Notes: generated by a model not told the origin, from the sequence alone. A DNA stretch of 64,000 nucleotides from an uncultured Spirochaetaceae bacterium (GCA_944389145.1 CALXLH010000010.1:1-64000); one strand, 5' to 3'; counted from the first letter of the stretch, positions 1 to 8,661 are shown. Made by a program: numbers and translations.

Positions 1-297
1 AGGAACGGCATAAGGGTGGAGTTCGTCGATGCGCGCTACACGAGCCAGAAGTGCTCGGTATGCAAGACGATAGACAAGGCTTCGAGGAAAGGGAACAGAT
101 ACGTCTGCAGGCATTGCGGCAACAGCATGCATGCAGATGTGAATGCCGCCATCAACATCCGCGACAGCTACATTACCCGGGGCCAGAAATCCGGGCAGGC
201 TGCAGTCAATCAGCCGTATGGATGGAGTGCCACAGGCAAACCGGCAACGGAGCCTATGGGCAAGACGCTCACGTCCAAGCCTTCAGGCGTGTCCTGA
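1..297 (+). CDS. tnpB: TnpB (IS200/IS605 family), C-terminal part
   Basis: The reading frame is already open at base 1, so the gene begins upstream and only about 98 C-terminal codons are present. They contain a zinc ribbon of two cysteine pairs (CSVC and CRHC) followed by HADVNAAINI, the usual TnpB end that carries the third RuvC catalytic aspartate. TnpB is the RNA-guided nuclease of IS200/IS605 and IS607 elements. The GTG at 16 could be read as a start, but that would cut the zinc-ribbon region off from its domain and is unlikely. A perfect 8-bp hairpin overlaps the stop codon, as expected near the element's right end. Whether the rest of the gene is intact cannot be seen here. Confidence 0.9.
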   Translation, partial: RNGIRVEFVDARYTSQKCSVCKTIDKASRKGNRYVCRHCGNSMHADVNAAINIRDSYITRGQKSGQAAVNQPYGWSATGKPATEPMGKTLTSKPSGVS

Positions 298-300
298 AGG
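280..300 (+). repeat. Right-end hairpin of IS200/IS605 element
   Basis: CCTTCAGG (280-287) and CCTGAAGG (293-300) form a perfect 8-bp stem with a 5-nt loop that overlaps the tnpB stop codon. Subterminal hairpins at this position are the recognition structures of IS200/IS605 ends, and the guide RNA of TnpB usually covers the same stretch. The exact right cleavage site cannot be fixed without a second copy. Confidence 0.6.
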
Positions 301-437
301 TCGTTGACTCGGTGTATCTAATCGCCGGAGGAAAACAGCTTTTGCGCACGTACGCAGAATCAGCCTTCTGTTTTTGCAGAAACGATAAAATCCTTGATAT
401 GTTTTTTTATTATCACGTTAAGTGAAAGTGAAATGTT

Positions 438-466
438 TTGACAAAGGGGACCTATTGCCTAATACT
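438..466 (+). promoter_or_regulatory. Sigma70-type promoter of BMP transporter operon
   Basis: A perfect TTGACA (438-443) is followed after 17 bp by AATACT (461-466), which matches four of six -10 positions. Predicted transcription starts near 473, leaving a short leader with AAGGAG at 486-491. The preceding 301-437 holds only AT-rich sequence and a weak 5-bp hairpin followed by five T residues (355-375), which may end transcription from tnpB. Confidence 0.6.
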
Positions 467-498
467 GGAAGCACATACAAGCAAGAAGGAGAATGCGT

Positions 499-1527
499 AT
501 GAAGAGACTGTTGACCATCATCCTGGCGCTCCTGGCTGCCATGTCGCTATTCGCTTCCGGTTCCTCAGAGGCTGCTTCCGATTCGTCAGATGATACCATC
601 AAGATCGCGCTCATCATCGAGAACACCATCGACGACAAGGGCTGGTGCCAGGCAATGCATGACGGTATCACCCAGGCGATGGAGATGCTTCCGGGGAAGA
701 TCGAGTATAACTACGCCGAGAAGATGGCCGTAGTCGATGCTGGCTCGATGGCCAGGCAGTACGTCGCGGAAGGCTATGATCTAATCATCGCCCATGGCGC
801 GCAGTACAAGAACACCATCCTGGAGATGGCTGAGGAGTATCCTGATGTCTCCTTCGCCTTCGGTACCTCCTCAGAGATCGGTCCGGACAACGTATTCACA
901 TACATGCCGGAGTCAGAGGAGACGGGATATATCAACGGAATTATCGCAGGATCCCTTACTAAGGCTGATATCGTAGGACTCGTAGGCCCTGTCGACTCCG
1001 GAGACGCGGCTCGCTATAACCGCGGCTATGTCCTTGGAGTACAGTCAGTTAACCCAGATTGCAAGATTCTCGTGGCCCATACCGGATCATTCTCTGACTA
1101 CGTCAAGTCCGCTGAGGTCGCCACATCCCAGCTCGCAAGCGGAGCCGATATGATGACCGGTTCCTCGCAGCAGGCGATCGGAGCCCTGAGGGCGACTGCC
1201 GAGAGTCCGACGGCGATGTGGGTCGGACAGGATCTGGCGCAGCTTACCACTCCTGAGGGACAGGCTAAGTGCATAGCGGCCTCTTCCTATAACTATGCCG
1301 CCGTCATCGTGGGTCTTGTGGAGAAGCTTGAGGCTGGCATCAAGGGTGGCGAATGCATCCCGATGAACTTCAACAACGGTGGATTCGTATTCGAGTACAA
1401 CCCCGCGCTTGAGGCTGAGTGGGTATCTCCGGAACTCAAGGCTAAGGTGGACGAGCAGATCGCGGCCTTCAAGGCCTCTGCCGGTGTCCTTTCCGATTGG
1501 GCGAGCGTCGATTACTCGACTCTCTGA
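499..1527 (+). CDS. BMP family ABC transporter substrate-binding protein
   Basis: This 342-residue periplasmic binding protein belongs to the BMP/PnrA family, which binds purine nucleosides or, in treponemal RfuA, riboflavin. The start at 499 is preferred to the in-frame ATG at 493 because AAGGAG (486-491) lies 7 nt from 499 and only 1 nt from 493. A hydrophobic signal peptide (residues about 2-22) ends in LFASGSSEAA and has no lipobox cysteine. The family fold is visible in segments such as DDKGWCQAMHDG and PESEETGYINGIIAG. It heads a four-gene operon with an ATPase and two permeases, separated from them by a hairpin that would favour higher expression of the binding protein. The exact ligand is not decidable from sequence alone. 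Confidence 0.9.
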   Translation: MKRLLTIILALLAAMSLFASGSSEAASDSSDDTIKIALIIENTIDDKGWCQAMHDGITQAMEMLPGKIEYNYAEKMAVVDAGSMARQYVAEGYDLIIAHGAQYKNTILEMAEEYPDVSFAFGTSSEIGPDNVFTYMPESEETGYINGIIAGSLTKADIVGLVGPVDSGDAARYNRGYVLGVQSVNPDCKILVAHTGSFSDYVKSAEVATSQLASGADMMTGSSQQAIGALRATAESPTAMWVGQDLAQLTTPEGQAKCIAASSYNYAAVIVGLVEKLEAGIKGGECIPMNFNNGGFVFEYNPALEAEWVSPELKAKVDEQIAAFKASAGVLSDWASVDYSTL

Positions 1528-1544
1528 TATCCTAAGTCATCACA

Positions 1545-1571
1545 GGCAGGGCACGGGCCCTGCCTTTTCTT
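1545..1571 (+). terminator. Intercistronic attenuating terminator
   Basis: GGCAGGG (1545-1551) pairs with CCCTGCC (1558-1564), followed by TTTTCTT. It lies between the binding-protein gene and the ATPase gene of one operon, so it probably acts as a partial terminator or mRNA stabiliser rather than a full stop. Confidence 0.7.
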
Positions 1572-1587
1572 GTAAGGTGGTTTATCT

Positions 1588-3108
1588 ATGGAAGGTAGGA
1601 TCACGGAGCTGAGGATGGAGCATATAACCAAGCGCTTCCCGGGAGTGCTTGCCTCCGATGATATCTCGATCGAGGTAGGAGAGGGCGAGGTACTGGCGCT
1701 GGTTGGAGAGAACGGAGCGGGGAAGACTACGCTCATGAACATCCTTATGGGGCTCTATCAGCCTGATGAGGGGCGAATCCTCATCAACGGGGAGGAAGTA
1801 CGGTTCCGCGGACCGGAGGACGCGTTCCGCATGGGACTGGGAATGGTGCATCAGCAGTATATGCTCGTGCAGAACATGACGGTCACGGAGAATGTCGCGC
1901 TTGGCTACAAGGAGGCATGGAGCCCGTTCCGGCTCTCGCTTCCGGAGGTGCGCAGGCGTGTCATCGAGATCTCCGAGCGGTACTCCCTGGCGGTCAATCC
2001 GGATGCCTACATATGGCAGCTCTCGGTAGGAGAGCAGCAGAGGGTGGAGCTTGTGAAGACGCTCTGCCTCGGCGCGAGGTTCCTCATCCTCGATGAGCCT
2101 ACCAGCGCGCTGACTCCTCAGGAGACTGATGAGCTGATAGCGCTCCTGAGGAACATGACATCTGAGCTTTCGATCATCTTTATCTCACATAAGCTGCAGG
2201 AGGTGAAGGCTCTTTCGAATAAGGTCTCGATACTGCGGCACGGTCGCGTGGTCTTTTCCGGGAATACCGATGATCACTCATCGCAGGACATCGCAGCTAT
2301 GATGACTGGCCATAGCATAGACCTGCCGAAGAACGAGGAAGAGCGGAAGGCCGGAGAGACCGTGCTTTCCATCCGGGATCTCGTGGTATTGTCTGACCGC
2401 CGGACAACGGCCCTTGATCATCTGTCGCTGGATATAAAGGCTGGAGAGATCGTCGGGCTTGCCGGTGTCTCGGGCAATGGCCAGAGGGAGCTGAGCGAGG
2501 CTATAAACGGACTTAGGAAGGTGGAGTCTGGAACCATAACCTTCTTCGGTAAGGAGATACAGAACCTCTCTCCGCGCCAGGTCATAGATGCAGGCATGGG
2601 ATATATCCCGGAGGAGAGGAATGTCGAAGGCATCGTCCCTGCATTCTCGATACGTGAGAACTTCATCCTCAAGGATGCATCCAAGGCTCCTTTCGCCTCC
2701 CATGCCATCCTCAGCAGGAAGGATATCGATTCATACTCGGAGAAGCTGGTCAAGGACTTTGATGTCAGATGCCCAGGTATCACGACAGCCGCCGGCTCCC
2801 TTTCCGGAGGCAATATCCAGAAGGTCATACTTGCCCGTGAGATAGAGCGTAAGCCACGTTTCCTGATTGCCGTCTATCCGACGCGCGGCCTTGATCTTGG
2901 AGCCGTGGAGTTCATACACCAGCAGCTTCTCGCGATAAGGAGGGATGGCATAGGCGTGCTGCTGATATCCGAGGAGCTTGATGAGATAATGGATCTCTCT
3001 GACCGTATCGCGGTCATCTACAAGGGATCGATACAGAAGGTATTGATGCATGATGAGGCAACAAGGGCGCGCCTTGGAGTGCTGATGGCGGGGGTTAAGG
3101 AAGTATGA
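1588..3108 (+). CDS. ABC transporter ATPase, two nucleotide-binding domains
   Basis: The 506-residue protein is a tandem ATPase of the sugar/nucleoside class (NupO/YufO or RfuB type). The first half has an intact Walker A (GENGAGKTT, residues about 40-48), a signature LSVGEQQRVE and Walker B LILDEPTSAL. The second half has a degenerate Walker A (GVSGNGQRE) but a good signature (LSGGNIQK), and its Walker B aspartate is replaced (IAVYPTRGLD). This asymmetry is normal for the class. AAGGTGG sits 8 nt upstream of ATG 1588; ATG 1615 is an alternative. The stop overlaps the next gene as ATGA, which implies translational coupling with the permease pair downstream. Confidence 0.92.
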   Translation: MEGRITELRMEHITKRFPGVLASDDISIEVGEGEVLALVGENGAGKTTLMNILMGLYQPDEGRILINGEEVRFRGPEDAFRMGLGMVHQQYMLVQNMTVTENVALGYKEAWSPFRLSLPEVRRRVIEISERYSLAVNPDAYIWQLSVGEQQRVELVKTLCLGARFLILDEPTSALTPQETDELIALLRNMTSELSIIFISHKLQEVKALSNKVSILRHGRVVFSGNTDDHSSQDIAAMMTGHSIDLPKNEEERKAGETVLSIRDLVVLSDRRTTALDHLSLDIKAGEIVGLAGVSGNGQRELSEAINGLRKVESGTITFFGKEIQNLSPRQVIDAGMGYIPEERNVEGIVPAFSIRENFILKDASKAPFASHAILSRKDIDSYSEKLVKDFDVRCPGITTAAGSLSGGNIQKVILAREIERKPRFLIAVYPTRGLDLGAVEFIHQQLLAIRRDGIGVLLISEELDEIMDLSDRIAVIYKGSIQKVLMHDEATRARLGVLMAGVKEV

Positions 3109-4193
3109 CAAGGAGTTTCAGGATCGCCTTCAAGGTAGCGGTAATGCTCATCGCCGCCGTATCTGCCGTGCTGATCGCTTCGATTATCCTCTGGATGATC
3201 GGTGCTGACGTAGGTGCGACGTTCTATACGATATGCGTGGTCCCGCTGACCAATTCCCTCCATCTTACGGAGGTTCTGATCAGGGCCATACCGCTCTGTG
3301 TCATAGCCCTAGGCATAACGGTCGCATACAGGTCCGGGATAATCAACATTGGCGCAGAGGGACAGATGTCGATAGGAATACTCGCCTTTACCGGCGTGGC
3401 ACTTGCATTTCCGGACGTTCCCCGTCCGCTTCTCCTGCCCACGGCATTCATCGCTGCCGTGATAGGAGGAGGCCTCTGGGGATTCATTCCTGGAATCCTT
3501 AAGGCAAGGCTCAATGTCTCGGAGCTGCTTTCTACCGTGATGCTGAACTACATCGCGGCCCAGTTCTATTCCCTGTGCCTCCGCACTATCTATCTCGATC
3601 CGGCGGAGCAGGGGCTTGGCGCTGCGGGAACGCCGCAGTCGATGCGCCTTTCTGAGAACGTATGGCTGGATAGGATATCGGGCAGGCTGCATTATGGAAT
3701 CGTGATAGCCCTCGTCCTTGCCGTGCTCATCTACTTCCTCGTATGGAAGACCACGATTGGATTCCGCATGAGGGCCTCCGGCTCAGAGGCCAGGGCCGCA
3801 AGGTACGGCGGAATAAACGTCGCATTCTACGTCACCCTTGCCATGGTCATCTCAGGAGCGTTCTCCGGTCTTGCCGGCGGAATAGAGATCGCAGGCGTGC
3901 ATAGGAGGGCGATAGAGGGTGTCACGAACAACTATGGCTTCTCCGGTGTAGTCGTCGCGCTCTTCGGCGGTCTCCATCCATTCGGGATACTGCCTGCCTC
4001 GTTCTTCTTCGGACTCCTGATTTACGGGGCAACACTGGCTCCGTCCAGGGTAGGAGTTCCGGCGAATATCGTGCAGGTGATGCAGGGTGTGATAATCATC
4101 GTCATCGTCACGGCGCAGATGGTCCTTTCCAACGCCTACCTGCAGGACCGCCTCTGGAGGAAGCTTCAGGGAATGAGGAAGAAGGAGGCCTGA
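3105..4193 (+). CDS. ABC transporter permease (nucleoside/BMP class), first subunit
   Basis: The 362-residue protein has many hydrophobic segments and the BPD_transp_2 motif region (YRSGIINIGAEGQMSIG near residue 75) that marks permeases of the NupP/RfuC kind. It overlaps the ATPase gene by 4 nt and is followed 1 nt later by the second permease. It should form the membrane heterodimer through which the BMP-bound ligand passes. The C-terminus is basic (RKLQGMRKKEA), as is common on the cytoplasmic side. Confidence 0.92.
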   Translation: MTRSFRIAFKVAVMLIAAVSAVLIASIILWMIGADVGATFYTICVVPLTNSLHLTEVLIRAIPLCVIALGITVAYRSGIINIGAEGQMSIGILAFTGVALAFPDVPRPLLLPTAFIAAVIGGGLWGFIPGILKARLNVSELLSTVMLNYIAAQFYSLCLRTIYLDPAEQGLGAAGTPQSMRLSENVWLDRISGRLHYGIVIALVLAVLIYFLVWKTTIGFRMRASGSEARAARYGGINVAFYVTLAMVISGAFSGLAGGIEIAGVHRRAIEGVTNNYGFSGVVVALFGGLHPFGILPASFFFGLLIYGATLAPSRVGVPANIVQVMQGVIIIVIVTAQMVLSNAYLQDRLWRKLQGMRKKEA

Positions 4194-4194
4194 G

Positions 4195-5142
4195 ATGATA
4201 GAGATGCTTGTTAATATGCTTTCGATGTGCATACCGTTCTCCGTCGCCCTTCTCCTGGCGTCTCTTGGCGAGATGTTCAATCAGCGTGCCGGTGTCTTCA
4301 ATCTCGGCTGTGAGGGAATGATGGCCATGGGAGCGTTCATCGGTATGCTCATACCATTCTCCGCAGGAGGCGGAGGTGCCGTCTCACAGTGGTACAATGT
4401 CCTTGGCTTCATCGCAGCTGGCGTGCTTGGCGCGTTCCTAGGGCTCTTCTTCGGTGTCGTCACCGTCACATTCCGAGCTCCGCAGGGAATCGCGGGAATA
4501 GGACTGCAGATGTTCGGGGTAGGTACTGCCGGTACGCTCTTCCGTCATTTCGTAGGCGGTACGCAGTCGATACCCGGTATCCCTGATATCAGCATACCGT
4601 TCCTTTCCTCGATACCGTTCCTGGGTGATGTCTTCTTCTCCCATAATGGAGCCGTGTATCTCGCATACCTCTTCGTCCCATTGGCCTGGTACATACTCTT
4701 CAAGACGCCATGGGGCCTGAAGGTAAGGGCGGTAGGGACGAATCCGAGGGCTGCTGATTCCATGGGAATAAATGTCTCGCGCACGCGGTATGAGGCACTG
4801 ATGCTCGGAGGAGCGCTGGCAGGCCTTGCCGGAGCATACCTTTCCATCGCACAGGCCAAGATGTTCTCCGATACCCTGATATCAGGACGAGGATTCATCG
4901 CAGTCGCTCTCGTGTACTTCGGCCACTGGCACCCGTTGCAGATCATGGGCGGAGCGCTTCTCTTCACCTTTGCCCAGACGTTCCAGACGCAGATCCAATC
5001 GATGGGGATATCATTCCCATATGAGCTTGCGGTCATGCTTCCGTACATACTTGTCATCGTCGTGCTTTCGTTCACTTCCCGGAACCAGACGACGGCACCT
5101 ACGGCGCTCGGCAAGCCATTCAATAGGGAGATCCGTACCTGA
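4195..5142 (+). CDS. ABC transporter permease (nucleoside/BMP class), second subunit
   Basis: The 315-residue polytopic membrane protein has the family signature NQRAGVFNLGCEGMMAMGA near residues 27-45, parallel to the first permease. It starts 1 nt after the upstream stop. It is the last gene of the operon: a hairpin with a UUCG loop follows directly. Together with the gene before it, it would form the transmembrane channel of the nucleoside- or riboflavin-type importer. Confidence 0.92.
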   Translation: MIEMLVNMLSMCIPFSVALLLASLGEMFNQRAGVFNLGCEGMMAMGAFIGMLIPFSAGGGGAVSQWYNVLGFIAAGVLGAFLGLFFGVVTVTFRAPQGIAGIGLQMFGVGTAGTLFRHFVGGTQSIPGIPDISIPFLSSIPFLGDVFFSHNGAVYLAYLFVPLAWYILFKTPWGLKVRAVGTNPRAADSMGINVSRTRYEALMLGGALAGLAGAYLSIAQAKMFSDTLISGRGFIAVALVYFGHWHPLQIMGGALLFTFAQTFQTQIQSMGISFPYELAVMLPYILVIVVLSFTSRNQTTAPTALGKPFNREIRT

Positions 5143-5147
5143 TATGC

Positions 5148-5169
5148 GTCCCTTCCTTCGGGGAGGGAC
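5148..5169 (+). terminator. Hairpin terminator with UUCG loop
   Basis: GTCCC (5148-5152) pairs with GGGAC (5165-5169). Four further pairs (one G-U) close a TTCG tetraloop at 5157-5160, giving a 9-bp stem. The sequence after it is T-rich on the plus strand. It sits between convergent genes and may serve both. Confidence 0.7.
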
Positions 5170-5170
5170 C

Positions 5171-6184
5171 TTATTCTCTTTGCTTCTTATCTTCCAGAAG
5201 CGATATCAGGGAAGCTCCGGACCTCGCATATGCATTGATTTTCTGTAAGACGAGCTCATCCTCCAGAGAATAGCGACGTGGAACATTGTTTGCATCATTT
5301 ACCATCGCAGCTTCTTCAAGCCGGTTCCTGTATTCTCCTGGAGTCATGCCAAAGAATTTTCGAAACGCAGCATGAAGGGCCTTGGCATCCCCGAATCCAG
5401 AATCAATAGCAATGTCGGAAACTATGTCATCTGTAGTATTGAGCTTATATGCTGCGTATGCCGTCCTCTTCTTTGTCAGATAGTCATAGAACCCTATACC
5501 AACATGTGTCTTGAAGAATGTAGAGGCGTATGAAGGGTTCATGTTCAGGAGAGAGGCTATATCTGACAGAGAGATCCTTTCTCTGAATCTGCGGTTTACC
5601 ATCTTCATCATCGCATCAAGCATCTTGCTCTGCTTTCTTGTAAGGACTGTGGTTTTAGGGCTAAGTACTCCGTTAGAGCATTTTGAAAGCAAGACAGAAC
5701 AGAGGGAGAATATCTCTGCGAAGCATATCATTTTTGATGGATATTGCTCTGTGGCTAGTGAATAATAGAGTGTTGCGACGGAGGAACGGACGTAATCAGC
5801 TATCATATCTGTTTTGCCATCCATTGCATATAAGTCGAAATAAGGCAGAGAGACATTGCCTAGCAGCTTTTCAAGAAACTCTTTTGATATGTGAAGCACA
5901 AGCGTGACCGTGCCTTGTTCCTTAAGCATGCTGGCATGTCCTATGTTTGGATTAATGATAAGTACCCCATCTTCTTCCAGATCGAACATCCCACGTTCTG
6001 TACAGGTTTTCAGCCGTCCTCGCAATACGATCATGATTTCTAGTGATGAATGCCAGTTGAAGCGGAAGAAGTTATTTTCATATGCGTATGATTCCAGAAT
6101 AATCTTTCCGTTCTCGTCATAGAATGCCACGCACTTCTCGTCAATTTGGAATGGGCCTAGATCGAAGTTTCCCGATGTAATCAT
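5171..6184 (-). CDS. AraC family transcriptional regulator
   Basis: The 337-residue protein has an N-terminal cupin-like sensor part (FRFNWHSSLEIMIVLRG near residues 41-57) and a C-terminal pair of helix-turn-helix motifs ending in the AraC signature FRKFFGMTPGEYRNRL (about residues 275-290). It is divergent from the dehydratase/TRAP operon across an AT-rich 198-bp gap, so it probably activates that operon in response to a sugar acid. No Shine-Dalgarno precedes the ATG. A TATAAT at 6197-6192 would place transcription start about 1-2 nt before the start codon, suggesting a leaderless mRNA. Confidence 0.9.
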   Translation of the reverse strand: MITSGNFDLGPFQIDEKCVAFYDENGKIILESYAYENNFFRFNWHSSLEIMIVLRGRLKTCTERGMFDLEEDGVLIINPNIGHASMLKEQGTVTLVLHISKEFLEKLLGNVSLPYFDLYAMDGKTDMIADYVRSSVATLYYSLATEQYPSKMICFAEIFSLCSVLLSKCSNGVLSPKTTVLTRKQSKMLDAMMKMVNRRFRERISLSDIASLLNMNPSYASTFFKTHVGIGFYDYLTKKRTAYAAYKLNTTDDIVSDIAIDSGFGDAKALHAAFRKFFGMTPGEYRNRLEEAAMVNDANNVPRRYSLEDELVLQKINAYARSGASLISLLEDKKQRE

Positions 6185-6191
6185 ATTGCAT

Positions 6192-6382
6192 ATTATATCC
6201 TAAATTTTTTGGATTCAAAATTTATGAATTAAAAAAAATTTTTCCAGAAAAATAATTAGTTTTATTTAAAGAAATTATATATAAAATATTTATTTTGTTT
6301 TTGTAATTTAAATCCAAAGATGTGGAATTGTGGTTTTTTAGTTTGAGACAAATAATCTAAATAACATTAAGGAGGAGAGCTG
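6192..6382. promoter_or_regulatory. Divergent AT-rich promoter region (araC-type gene / dehydratase operon)
   Basis: On the minus strand TATAAT (6197-6192) lies 7 nt from the regulator's ATG. On the plus strand AATAAT (6351-6356) with a poor -35 (TTGTGG, 6328-6333, 17-bp spacing) could serve the dehydratase, whose Shine-Dalgarno AAGGAGG is at about 6368-6374. TTTGGATT (6208-6215) and its inverse AATCCAAA (6311-6318) flank the region and may be regulator half-sites. The base composition is sharply more AT-rich than the coding DNA. Confidence 0.5.
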
Positions 6383-7576
6383 ATGAAAATTACCGATGTA
6401 ACTACATTGTCAGCAAACAGATTCCTTTTCGTTAAGGTCGAGACTGATGAAGGAATCACGGGAATCGGAGAAAGTGGTACTTGGGCCTTTCAGGATGCGG
6501 CGAGGGAAGCTGTCAATTCCTTTAAGGAATATCTGATTGGCAAGAATCCACTTCAGATTGAGCACCATTGGCAATATATGTACCGAAGCTATCACTTCCG
6601 AGGAGCTGCGATCATGGGAGCTATATCTGCAATCGATATTGCCTTATGGGATATAGCCGGAAAATACTTTGGATGCCCTGTTTATCAGCTCCTTGGAGGG
6701 AAGGTCCGAAACAAGGCCCGCGTATATTACCATGTCGGCGGTGGCGAGATCGATACGATGGTAAAGAACCTGAAGGAGGCGAAGGCTAAAGGCTTTACGG
6801 CAGTAGGTCATCTTTCTCCGTTCCTTGATGAACCCAGGACCGAGCCATTTAGGGATATGATCTTTGCAAAGAAGATAAATGAAGCTGTCGAAAGAGTTGC
6901 TGCATACAGGGAAGCTGTCGGAAATGATGTCGATCTCTGCATTGAGATACACAGGCGCCTGAATATTCCTGAGGCTATCGCATTTGCCCGAGGAATTGAG
7001 GAGTACACTCCGTATTTCCTTGAGGATCCCACGAAGCCTGATAACTTTGACAACATGGAATTCATCGCGCATAAGGTGAATATACCTATTGCGACAGGTG
7101 AGAGATATCACACGCCTGAGGAGTTTGCCATGCTGATCAAGCATGATGGGGCGCAGTATGTCAGGACTGATATATGCCTTTGTGGAGGTATAACCGGAGG
7201 AAAGAAGATCGCATCCATGGCTGAAGCCAACGGTATCATGGTCGTCCCACATAATCCTCTGAGCCCCGTGTCGACAGCCGCCTGCATACAGATCGCTGCC
7301 TGTTCTCCTAATTTCGCCCTTCAGGAGTATCCTGGTGATGATCGTCCCAGCACGACGGACCGTTATATTTCCCATGAATTCAATAAGAGCCAGAACTCGT
7401 TCTGTCAGGGGGATGTGGTCAAGGAAACGATCAAGTGTGAGAACGGATATCTGATCATACCGGACAAGCCGGGCATCGGAGTAGAGCTTGTAGATGATGT
7501 CGATAAGAAGTTCCCGTATAAGAGGCGTCAGATTGTCACTAGGCTGGCAGAAGATGGATCAGTGATTGATCAGTAA
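6383..7576 (+). CDS. Enolase-superfamily sugar-acid dehydratase (DgoD/ManD-like)
   Basis: The 397-residue protein resembles galactonate/mannonate dehydratases of the mandelate-racemase group, which remove water from sugar acids to give 2-keto-3-deoxy acids. Metal ligands can be placed at E188, E214 (in EDP) and E240 (in TGER), with H190 and H290 as likely acid/base residues. CLCGGIT (265-271) and PHNPLSPVSTAA (289-300) are strongly family-like. The first ligand is Glu, not the Asp of classical DgoD, which is seen in a subgroup of less defined specificity. A strong AAGGAGG precedes the start. It is the first gene of an operon with a TRAP transporter, so the imported compound is presumably its substrate. 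Confidence 0.85.
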   Translation: MKITDVTTLSANRFLFVKVETDEGITGIGESGTWAFQDAAREAVNSFKEYLIGKNPLQIEHHWQYMYRSYHFRGAAIMGAISAIDIALWDIAGKYFGCPVYQLLGGKVRNKARVYYHVGGGEIDTMVKNLKEAKAKGFTAVGHLSPFLDEPRTEPFRDMIFAKKINEAVERVAAYREAVGNDVDLCIEIHRRLNIPEAIAFARGIEEYTPYFLEDPTKPDNFDNMEFIAHKVNIPIATGERYHTPEEFAMLIKHDGAQYVRTDICLCGGITGGKKIASMAEANGIMVVPHNPLSPVSTAACIQIAACSPNFALQEYPGDDRPSTTDRYISHEFNKSQNSFCQGDVVKETIKCENGYLIIPDKPGIGVELVDDVDKKFPYKRRQIVTRLAEDGSVIDQ

Positions 7577-7587
7577 GCGAGGAAAAA

Positions 7588-8622
7588 ATGAAGAAAAGAA
7601 CCTTATTAGTTGTATTGATGATAATTACGATAGTTCTTCTGGCTGGATGCTCTAAGGATGATTCATCATCAAGCGGATCAGCCTCACAGACAGCGGCCGC
7701 CGCTTCGGACGAAAGGAACTATACGCTTAAATTCCAGCATCTGGGCGTTGAAGGCGATGCCTATGATCTGGGAGCCAAGCGCTTCAAGGAGCTTGCGGAG
7801 GAATATTCTGGCGGATCATTGACAATCGAGCTTTACTCGAATGGAGAGCTTGCCTCGGGCGCTAATGCTGTGCAGAGCGTGCAGATGGGTACCTTGGATA
7901 TCGTGGCGGAGTCTTCAATGACCGAGGCGAACTTCATCCCTTCATTCGACGTGCTTAACCTGCCTTTCCTCTTTGATAACCTTGATCAGGTATGGACTGT
8001 GCTAGATGGTCAGGTAGGGGAGGAATTGAAGGCTGATGCAGAGGCTTCTGGATTCAAGGTTCTTTGTTTCTGGGATAACGGATTCAGGAATGTCTCAAAT
8101 AACACAAGGGCGATAAACTCTGTTGATGATGTTGCCGGCCTGAAGATAAGGGTTCCGGAGAACGGTGTTTTCGTTGACACTTGGGAGGCGCTTGGAGCCA
8201 TTCCGACACCTATGGCTTGGAGTGAGGTATATTCTGCCCTTCAGCTTGGAACGATTGATGGACAGGAAAACCCGAATGGCCATATGCAGAGTTATAACCT
8301 TACCGAGATCCAGAAGTATTTCGCTATCACCAATCATGTATATACTGCCGAGCCTGTAATCATGAACCTAAGCGTCTTCAATAAGCTGTCTGATAACCAG
8401 AAGGAAGCTCTGATGAAAGCTGCGGCAGAATCTGCGACATATGAAAGGGAGCAGAGGAGGATGATCAACGATGAGACCCTTCAGTGGATAAGTGATCAGG
8501 GCGTTGAGATCACATACCCAGATATAGAGAGTTTCCGTGATAAGGTGGCTCCGATCTATGAGGAGTATGGAGCTAAGTATAGCAACCTGCTCTCTGAGAT
8601 ACAGGAAGTCACTGGAAAATAG
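7588..8622 (+). CDS. dctP: TRAP transporter substrate-binding lipoprotein DctP
   Basis: The 344-residue protein has a true lipobox (LLAGC, Cys21) after a hydrophobic signal sequence and a Ser-rich linker, so it should be membrane-anchored. The DctP fold is marked by GLKIRVPENGVF and QLGTIDGQENP, regions that bind the carboxylate of sugar acids. It starts 11 nt after the dehydratase, and its mRNA ends in a long palindrome before dctQ. It is the only binding protein in this window with a lipobox cysteine. Confidence 0.93.
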   Translation: MKKRTLLVVLMIITIVLLAGCSKDDSSSSGSASQTAAAASDERNYTLKFQHLGVEGDAYDLGAKRFKELAEEYSGGSLTIELYSNGELASGANAVQSVQMGTLDIVAESSMTEANFIPSFDVLNLPFLFDNLDQVWTVLDGQVGEELKADAEASGFKVLCFWDNGFRNVSNNTRAINSVDDVAGLKIRVPENGVFVDTWEALGAIPTPMAWSEVYSALQLGTIDGQENPNGHMQSYNLTEIQKYFAITNHVYTAEPVIMNLSVFNKLSDNQKEALMKAAAESATYEREQRRMINDETLQWISDQGVEITYPDIESFRDKVAPIYEEYGAKYSNLLSEIQEVTGK

Positions 8623-8628
8623 ATGCTC

Positions 8629-8650
8629 TAAGGCGGCAATTGCCGCCTTA
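8629..8650 (+). terminator. 22-bp perfect palindrome between dctP and dctQ
   Basis: A perfect palindrome centred at 8639/8640 forms a GC-rich stem of about ten pairs whose last bases run into the Shine-Dalgarno AAGGAGG (8650-8656) of dctQ. There is a TTTT just after the Shine-Dalgarno. It may act as partial terminator, 3' stabiliser of dctP mRNA, or brake on dctQ translation. Confidence 0.65.
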
Positions 8651-8661
8651 AGGAGGTTTTG

